Source: Planctomycetota bacterium (GTDB lineage Bacteria > Planctomycetota > UBA1135 > GCA-002686595). Taken from it: DNA of 49,893 bases. The stretch lies in assembly GCA_016795245.1 (NCBI GenBank), contig JAEUIA010000111.1:1-49893 (forward strand), read 5' to 3'. Both the position numbers and the translations under genes were made by a program. Under the pieces are notes generated by a model. It saw nothing but the letters and a program-made list of their open reading frames with translations. It had not been told where the DNA came from and searched no databases. Of the stretch, positions 44,923 through 49,893 are shown piece after piece. Numbering within the stretch: position 1 is the stretch's first letter; each line of letters begins with the position of its first letter.

Positions 44923-45975
44923 TCAATCCTGACGCGGACGCGAATCGGGCGCGGCGCGGCCGCCGCGGTGCCCGTGTCGCTCGGGCGGATGCGGCATGGC
45001 CGCGCGCAGCGCCTTGAAGAACTCGGACTCGCTCAGCGCGGACATCTCGGCCAGTTTTTCGGCGGGCAGGCTGCCGTGCTCGCGCAGGACGCCGCACACG
45101 CGCTCGCGGCGGAGCTCGAAGAGTCGCTGTCGACGCACATCCGCGGGCAGTTCGGTGAACTCCAACACTTCGGCGGGCTGGGCGCGCAGGGCCTCGAGGA
45201 CTTTGCGCGTGACCGACCCGGGGCCGCGCGCGCCGTCGGGACGTTGCTCGCTACCGCGCCAGGCGTGTTCGCGACGATACTTTTGGAAGGCCTCGACGAA
45301 CTCGGCCGGCGGCAGCGCGCGCAGCGCTTCCCATTCGGCTTGCTCGAGGCCCGGCGGCAGGCCGGAATCGGCGACTTCCTTGACCGCGAGGCGCTTGGCG
45401 AGATCGAGCACGCCGGCAGCGCGCTCCGCTCCGGTGAGATCCTTCAGTCGCTCGATTTCCTCGGGCGGCAATTGCAGCTTGCGGCCCATCTTCTCGATGG
45501 CGAAGCGCGCGAACCGGGCACGAGCGCGCTGCTGGAACTCGGCCAGGTAGCGTGCGCGCTCTTCCGGAGTCGCTTGTTCAAGGCGATCGACGAGCGTCTC
45601 GGGCAGTTTTTCGCGGATGCGCGCACCGCGCTCGCGCACTTCGTCGCGTGCGAGTTCATTGAGCACGAATTCGCGCTTCTTCGGCTCGAGTTGCGCGATC
45701 TTGGCACGCATCTCGTCGGACATCTCGTCGCGCAGACGCGCCTTGGTTTCGCGCAGTTGCTGGGCGCGCGCCGCCAGGACCCGGCGCTCGTCTTCGCTCA
45801 ACGCGCGGTAGCTCTCGTAGCGATCGCGGAAACGCGCCTGATCCTCGGGCGACAGACGCTCCCAACGCGTGCGTGCCGCCTCGAGCGTGGCCGACGTCCC
45901 TTCCTGCGGCGCGAACGCCGACGCGAAGGCGGCGAGAGCGACGAGCGAGACGATGATCTTGGCCAAGAGGTTCAT
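44923..45975 (-). CDS. Exported DUF3106-like coiled-coil protein
   Basis: 350 residues from the ATG at 45975. A signal peptide (about 1-21, AKIIVSLVALAAFASAFA) precedes an Arg/Glu/Leu-rich helical body with the DUF3106 pattern WERLSPEDQARFRDRYESYR and LSEDERRVLAARAQQLRE. The C-terminus is basic (RHGHRGGRAAPDSRPRQD). It is the third gene of the sigma/anti-sigma operon (7-nt gap after the anti-sigma stop). In relatives such proteins, next to an anti-sigma gene, may sense periplasmic stress. Function unproven. Confidence 0.75.
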   Translation of the reverse strand: MNLLAKIIVSLVALAAFASAFAPQEGTSATLEAARTRWERLSPEDQARFRDRYESYRALSEDERRVLAARAQQLRETKARLRDEMSDEMRAKIAQLEPKKREFVLNELARDEVRERGARIREKLPETLVDRLEQATPEERARYLAEFQQRARARFARFAIEKMGRKLQLPPEEIERLKDLTGAERAAGVLDLAKRLAVKEVADSGLPPGLEQAEWEALRALPPAEFVEAFQKYRREHAWRGSEQRPDGARGPGSVTRKVLEALRAQPAEVLEFTELPADVRRQRLFELRRERVCGVLREHGSLPAEKLAEMSALSESEFFKALRAAMPHPPERHGHRGGRAAPDSRPRQD

Positions 45976-45982
45976 GATCGAA

Positions 45983-46723
45983 TCAGCCTTCGTCCTGGTA
46001 ATCGAGCAGCGTTTCTTCGACGGCGCCGAGCGACGCCAGGAGCACGTCGACATCGTCGGACCGCATCAAGAGTTCCCAGTTTTCGAGCACGTCCAGCGCC
46101 GCCAGCATGCCTTTGTCGGGAGCGCGCAGTTCCTGCACGATCTCGGGCTTGGGAAGCGGTGCATCGACGCGCTTCACCGCCCACACGACGAGCGTGATGA
46201 CGAGCACCGCCGCCGCCGCCGCCATCCAGGCCGAGCGTCGGAACGCGAGGATCGGGCGCGCGACCGGACGGCGCTCGCGCGCCAAACCGAGCAGCACACG
46301 ACGGCTCAAATCGCGCGGTGTTTCGACCTGTCCGGCGCGCATGAGGAGCAGGTCCAGTTGCTGATCCGCGTGCGCCGCGACCGAGGCGCGCTCGCGCTCC
46401 AAACCGACCAGCACGCGCCGAGCGAGGTCCTTGGGCGCGACCGCTTCGACGTCGCGTTCGAGCAACGCGTCGAGCGAAGTCACGGTTTGCCGGGCGCGCG
46501 CGAGCGCGACCAGCACACGCCGCTTCACGTCGGGCGCGAGGCGCGGCTCGGGCAGCGTCGCGAGCAGGGCTTCGAGTGCTTCCTCGCCTTCGAGGAAGCG
46601 GCGGCAGTCCGCGCAACCGAGCAGGTGCTCGTGCCACGACAGCGCGCTGAGCGAGCTCGGGTCGGGGCGGCCGACGAGTTTTTGCTCCAGCAGAGTGCGG
46701 AAAGCGAGGCATTCGTTCTTCAT
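45983..46723 (-). CDS. Zinc anti-sigma factor with triplicated motif
   Basis: 246 residues. The zinc-finger signature H33-x3-C37-x2-C40 is in WHEHLLGCADCRR. A helical segment then repeats three times: APDVKRRVLVALARAR (63-78), APKDLARRVLVGLERER (96-112) and TPRDLSRRVLLGLARER (135-151). One membrane helix follows at about 165-183 (WMAAAAAVLVITLVVWAV), then a periplasmic acidic tail. It overlaps the sigma gene by 4 nt (ATGA). The repeats are not part of the usual zinc anti-sigma layout and look like an internal duplication, perhaps several contact sites for sigma. Confidence 0.88.
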   Translation of the reverse strand: MKNECLAFRTLLEQKLVGRPDPSSLSALSWHEHLLGCADCRRFLEGEEALEALLATLPEPRLAPDVKRRVLVALARARQTVTSLDALLERDVEAVAPKDLARRVLVGLERERASVAAHADQQLDLLLMRAGQVETPRDLSRRVLLGLARERRPVARPILAFRRSAWMAAAAAVLVITLVVWAVKRVDAPLPKPEIVQELRAPDKGMLAALDVLENWELLMRSDDVDVLLASLGAVEETLLDYQDEG

Positions 46724-47322
46724 GCGGTCTCTCCTTGCAGGTACGGAGCCAGCACGACCCGCAGGTTCTCGCGCGCTCGATGCACGAGGGATTTGACGGC
46801 CTTTTCGCTCGAACCGAGCACCGTCGCGATCTCGATGTAGGGCATGTCCTGGTATTTGGCGAGGACGAGCGCCATGCGCTGCTGCTCCGGCAAGCGCGCG
46901 ATCGCGGCGCGCACGGCCATCACCACGTCGTCCTGCGCCATGCGCTCGGACGGATCCTCGACGCGATCGTCGCGCCAGTTCGCGAGCACGTCACCGTCGT
47001 CGCCGTGCGCCGGGCCGTCGCTCGTCGTCAGCTCACGCCCGCCCGCGCGTTGCGTCTCGTTGACCGCGAGGTTGAACACGATGCGGTAGAGCCAGGTCGA
47101 AAAGCGCGCCGACGGTTCGTAGCGATCGCGCGCGCGGATCACGCGCAGGAAGACCTCCTGCACCATGTCCTCGCGCCCGGGCTTCGGGCCCAAAAAGCGC
47201 GTGAGCAGCGAGAAGACCTGGCCCGAGTAGGCTTCGACGAGGCGATCGAACGCGCTCTCGTCGCCGCCCTGGTAGGCGAGCATCCACTGCACACCTTGAT
47301 CGGAATCGAATTCGGTCGCCAT
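46720..47322 (-). CDS. ECF sigma factor
   Basis: 200 residues from the ATG at 47322, with GGAAAG just upstream; the frame is open further up but has no support. Region 2: VFSLLTRFLGPKPGREDMVQ, EVFLRVIRARDRYEPSARFS, TWLYRIVFNLAVNETQR. Region 4: LPEQQRMALVLAKYQDMPYI with EIATVLGSSEKAVKSLVHRA. It begins the operon sigma / anti-sigma / DUF3106-like, 56 nt downstream of the signal peptidase gene, and so may be read through from it. An acidic linker (HGDDGDVLANWRDDRVED) between the two regions is longer than in many ECF factors. Confidence 0.92.
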   Translation of the reverse strand: MATEFDSDQGVQWMLAYQGGDESAFDRLVEAYSGQVFSLLTRFLGPKPGREDMVQEVFLRVIRARDRYEPSARFSTWLYRIVFNLAVNETQRAGGRELTTSDGPAHGDDGDVLANWRDDRVEDPSERMAQDDVVMAVRAAIARLPEQQRMALVLAKYQDMPYIEIATVLGSSEKAVKSLVHRARENLRVVLAPYLQGETA

Positions 47323-47378
47323 GACGCTTTCCGTGGCTTCAACCCGGCACGGGCGCGGGCGTTCCGCCGAGGTGGATA

Positions 47379-48611
47379 TTAGTCCTTGGAACCCGTTTCC
47401 GGGCGCCCGAGGGCGCGCCAGCGCGACGGCGGCCAAACGACGGCCACCGGACGGCCGACGATCTCCGACAGCTCGATCGGGCCCCATTCACGGCTGTCGC
47501 GGCTGCGGCTCGAGTTGTCGCCCAGGAGGAAAAACTGGGTCGGCCCGAGGCGGACCTCGGAGAGGACGCCGAAACTGCCCTGGTTGGTGTAGACGAGATC
47601 GCGCGCGACGCGGATCGAACGGAACGCGAAGCGACCGCCTTCGCCGCCGAACGCGACGCGGTAGCCGTAGGCTTTGTCCGGGTCCAGGCCCTCCGACAGG
47701 TTCGGCGCGTTCTCCTTGTAGCTCATGACGAGCGGTGAACCGGGTCCGTCGAAGCCGACCTTGAGCGCATTGTCGCGGTTCTCGAACCAGAAGTGCATCC
47801 ACGCGCCGACCGGCAGCGCAAATTGAGCGGTGGCGAGCGTCTCGAGTGAATCGGAGGTGTTGCGGCGCGTGACGGTGATCTCAGCCGTCGTCTCATCGAC
47901 GCGCGCGAGGATCGCTTCGAAGGTGTCGCGCATCTCGGTCAGGCGCAGGCGCACGCGACCGGTCGCGTCTTCGAAACGCACTTCGCAGTCGATGCGCGCG
48001 TCGTTGGCTTGCGCCGATCCGCGCACGATTTCGTGATCGGGGCCGAGGTAGTCGTCTTGCAGCGGATCGCGCAGCACGAGCAGCGCTTTGTCCATCGTCG
48101 TCGGCACTTCGCGGGCGTCTAGATGCCACTCGGCGCCGCTCTTTTTCCACATGCGCGACTGTTCTTCGAGGATCACGAAGCGATCCTCGACCTTGTGCCA
48201 GCGATCGTCGAACACGACGACCGGATCCGCGCGCGGCTCGCTCGGACGCAGGCGTTGGCGGTCGATGAGCACATCACCCTGCACGACGCGCACGCTCTCG
48301 CCCGGCAGGCCCAGGACGCGCTTGACGATCGGCGTGTCCTCGCCCGTGCGGCGCACGACGACCAGGTCCTGGCGTCCCGGCTGCGAGCGATCGAAGCGCA
48401 CGAACACGTACTCGCCGCCGCCTTCATCGCCCCACAAGGTCGGTTCCATCGAACCGGATTCGACGTGGTACACCTGGCCCACGAACGCGCGCACCATGAA
48501 CAGCACGAACAGCCCCGTGCCGAGGATCCAAACAGCGCGCACGGCGGCGCGAACGAGCTGCGAGCGCTTCACGAAGTGGTTGAGCGTACGTTTCACGAGG
48601 GCGGACGGCAC
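47379..48611 (-). CDS. lepB: Signal peptidase I with inserted LamG-like domain
   Basis: 410 residues, about twice the length of many bacterial enzymes. An N-terminal membrane helix (about 26-44) is followed by the catalytic Ser54 in VESGSMEPTLWGD and Lys97 in PIVKRVLGLPGE, and the C-terminal box GDNSSRSRDSREWG starts at 364. Between about 120 and 350 lies an inserted beta-rich region (for example KALLVLRDPLQDDYLGPDHE, WMHFWFENRDNALKVGF) that looks like a LamG/concanavalin-type fold. It cleaves signal peptides outside the membrane. The GTG start at 48611 has little ribosome-binding site. It lies upstream of the second sigma operon. Confidence 0.92.
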   Translation of the reverse strand: MPSALVKRTLNHFVKRSQLVRAAVRAVWILGTGLFVLFMVRAFVGQVYHVESGSMEPTLWGDEGGGEYVFVRFDRSQPGRQDLVVVRRTGEDTPIVKRVLGLPGESVRVVQGDVLIDRQRLRPSEPRADPVVVFDDRWHKVEDRFVILEEQSRMWKKSGAEWHLDAREVPTTMDKALLVLRDPLQDDYLGPDHEIVRGSAQANDARIDCEVRFEDATGRVRLRLTEMRDTFEAILARVDETTAEITVTRRNTSDSLETLATAQFALPVGAWMHFWFENRDNALKVGFDGPGSPLVMSYKENAPNLSEGLDPDKAYGYRVAFGGEGGRFAFRSIRVARDLVYTNQGSFGVLSEVRLGPTQFFLLGDNSSRSRDSREWGPIELSEIVGRPVAVVWPPSRWRALGRPETGSKD

Positions 48612-48634
48612 GGATTCGATGGCCTGATGCCCCT

Positions 48635-48711
48635 AGGAGCCCGTAGAGAAAGTCGCTACTGCGGCTTCGCGCGCGCTTTGCCTCGCTACGCGACCCTTTC
48701 AACGGGCTCCT
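48635..48711. repeat. Short terminal-inverted-repeat element, copy G
   Basis: AGGAGCCCGT at 48635-48644 and its reverse complement ACGGGCTCCT at 48702-48711 bound a 77-bp GC-rich unit; inner sequence pairs only partly (GAAAGTCGC with GCGACCCTTTC). It lies in the divergent region between the signal peptidase and GNAT genes. The size and ends suggest a MITE-like unit, but no target duplication is seen. Confidence 0.5.
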
Positions 48712-48787
48712 GGTAATCACACCGCCGAGTCGCGCCGGTGGGGGCGAGGGGCTAACCTGCGCCGCCATACGCGCGATGGAGTCCCAC

Positions 48788-49729
48788 ATGCGAGTGCTCG
48801 GGTTCGACGAACTCGACCAAGAGGCTTATTGCCGGCTCCAGCAGCAGGCTTTTACAGCCATTTTCGTCAAGAATGCGATTCCGTTGGAGCGGCTGAACCG
48901 CGCGTTTTTCACGTGGAAGTTCGCGCCGCCCGCCGGGGCCGCGCGCGTGGCGGTGGTGATGCACGGGAATGAGATGGTCGCCACCAATGCGATGTTCCCG
49001 CTGCAGCTCGTGCACGGCGAGGGACGCGAGCGCGGTTGGCAGTCGTGCGACACGGCGACGAGTCCGGCGGCGCGCGGCAAGGGCTACTTCAAGCAGTGCA
49101 TCGCCGCCCTGCGCGAGACGATCCCTGCCGGCGAGACGTTCTTCGGGTATCCGAATCAGGATTCGAAGCGCGGCCTCGAGAGCGTCGGCTGGAACCTCAA
49201 CTCCGAGATTCCGTTCCGTATGCGGCCGGTGTGGTGGGGCGCGCAGGTCGGCCGCGAGGTCGAGCCGATCACTGAATTCGGCGCGGCCCAGGACGAGTTC
49301 GCGCGCAAACTCAGCCGGAACGGGCCGCTGATGATCGAGCGTTCGGCGGCGTACTTGAATTGGCGCTACGTGCGCAATCCGCTGTACGAGTACGGGCGCT
49401 TCTACTGCGTCATCGACGGCGCGATCGCCGGCCTGCTCGTCGTGAACCGCGTCGTCGTGCGCAAGCGCCCGATCCTCGTCGTGATGGAATTCCTCACGCT
49501 CGACGAGCGCGCCGTCAAACCGCTCCTGGCGCAAGCCGTGCACACCGCCCGGAGTTCACGCTGCTCGATGCTGGCCGCGATCGGCAATCGCAAGCTGCCG
49601 ACGCTCGTCCGCATCCCCGCAACCTTCCTGCCCAAGCGCCAGATCCTGATGGGCCAACGCGTCGGTCCACCGCACGGTCCGATGACCGAACCGTGGCTCG
49701 TCCAAGCCGGGGACTGGGACGTGTTCTGA
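48788..49729 (+). CDS. GNAT-fold protein of unknown substrate
   Basis: 313 residues from the ATG at 48788 (GGAG at 48778-48781 is well placed; an ATG at 48776 is also in frame). The N-terminal half looks like a GNAT fold: RVAVVMHGNEMVATNAMFPL, then CDTATSPAARGKGYFKQCIA with the acetyl-CoA loop ARGKGYF, and FFGYPNQDSKRGLESVGWN. The C-terminal half is a second, weaker GNAT-like domain (YLNWRYVRNPLYEYGRFYCV). Such double-domain proteins are seen near surface glycan genes. Substrate unknown. Confidence 0.8.
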   Translation: MRVLGFDELDQEAYCRLQQQAFTAIFVKNAIPLERLNRAFFTWKFAPPAGAARVAVVMHGNEMVATNAMFPLQLVHGEGRERGWQSCDTATSPAARGKGYFKQCIAALRETIPAGETFFGYPNQDSKRGLESVGWNLNSEIPFRMRPVWWGAQVGREVEPITEFGAAQDEFARKLSRNGPLMIERSAAYLNWRYVRNPLYEYGRFYCVIDGAIAGLLVVNRVVVRKRPILVVMEFLTLDERAVKPLLAQAVHTARSSRCSMLAAIGNRKLPTLVRIPATFLPKRQILMGQRVGPPHGPMTEPWLVQAGDWDVF

Positions 49730-49754
49730 GGCTCCACGCCGCCGATCTGTTGAA

Positions 49755-49790
49755 TACGGTGCCAGAGCAATTTCTTCACAGATTTGCAGG
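49755..49790 (+). repeat. Degenerate single arm related to copy D
   Basis: TACGGTGCCAGAGCAATTTC and the following TTCACAGATTTGCAG align with the left arm of the hairpin at 22324-22362 with a handful of mismatches. No right arm is present. Probably an old, half-deleted copy lying directly before copy C. Confidence 0.5.
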
Positions 49791-49800
49791 GAGGAGTCCG

Positions 49801-49893
49801 GAGTTTGACCGTACGGAGCCAGGATCATGTGGTGCAAACTCGCCGGTGCGGGGCTTGCCGCTGGCGCGCGGTTCAACGCCGGCGAGTTTGCAC
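49801..49893 (+). repeat. Dispersed long hairpin element, copy C (cut by window end)
   Basis: Left arm 49801-49848 (outer GAGTTTGACCGTACGGAG), 28-nt loop 49849-49876 ending in GCGCGGTTCAA, and the start of the right arm at 49877-49893. Arm and loop match copy A in the same orientation and copy B in reverse. The right arm continues beyond the window. Confidence 0.85.

Noticed and set aside
46737..46752. TACGGAGCCAGCACGAC resembling the outer arm of the hairpin family
   Set aside because: It lies in the sigma factor coding end, has no partner arm, and encodes a normal C-terminus.

Overview
The window looks like a piece of a high-GC Planctomycetota chromosome. The best evidence is the pair at 23258-27476: a PSCyt1/DUF1549/DUF1553 protein with EF-hands followed by a Tat-exported DUF1501 protein, a combination typical of that phylum. 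Also consistent are a stand-alone ECF sigma factor of planctomycete type, two other sigma/zinc-anti-sigma operons, many secreted beta-propeller or carboxypeptidase-regulatory-like proteins, and a signal peptidase I with a large inserted domain. This is chromosomal housekeeping and envelope DNA: no phage, plasmid, CRISPR array or transposase gene is visible.

Layout. 1-2961: hairpin element, TatA-like protein, TIM-barrel isomerase, Cys-rich small protein, ECF sigma factor, hypothetical. 3250-7967: a minus-strand block with a secreted regulatory-like protein below an envelope-stress cassette (sigma, zinc anti-sigma, RseB/MucB-like sensor) that has a sigma-E-type promoter and a possible 45-codon leader ORF. 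8118-9092: secreted calcium-repeat protein. 9271-9510: tRNA-Arg(CCG) followed directly by an unusual palindrome made of 10-bp phased repeats. 9725-12120: NqrB/RnfD-like membrane protein fused to Sel1-like repeats, and a two-helix small protein, with little-coding DNA around them. 12406-14164: MORN-type lipoprotein, two tandem paralogous DNA-binding proteins and a dyad operator candidate. 14454-19660: secreted propeller protein, triple-BON protein, a GNAT/nitrilase gene pair and a tandem Usp protein. 19774-23096: P-type ATPase and membrane protein. 23258-27476: PSCyt1/DUF1501 pair. 27501-33980: DUF1569, SET-domain, a DUF455 plus ATP-grasp operon, a serine hydrolase, a MoaD/ThiS plus six-Asp-box propeller pair, and a SUI1/eIF1-like factor. 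34271-42041: propeller protein, PAP2_C phosphatase, NTF2-like protein, GT4 glycosyltransferase, phenylalanine hydroxylase, PurF, and a polytopic GT-like protein. 42025-48611: one long minus-strand run: signal peptidase I, sigma factor, anti-sigma, DUF3106-like protein, tRNA 2-selenouridine synthase, GT2 and a ChbG/YdjC deacetylase. The end has a GNAT protein and more hairpin elements.

The most unusual features are not genes. At least five intergenic spots carry long, perfect or near-perfect hairpins with arms of 32-57 bp. Three copies (window start, 41900-42041, window end) share a conserved asymmetric 28-nt loop, so they are members of one oriented dispersed family. Two others (19668-19759, 22324-22412) share inner-arm sequence. 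The decamer palindrome beside the tRNA is a second structural oddity. The best candidates for uncharacterised protein systems are the DUF455/ATP-grasp operon, the ubiquitin-like MoaD/ThiS plus propeller pair, and the tandem AT-hook/winged-helix-like paralogs. All functions are inferred from sequence reading; no database search was run.
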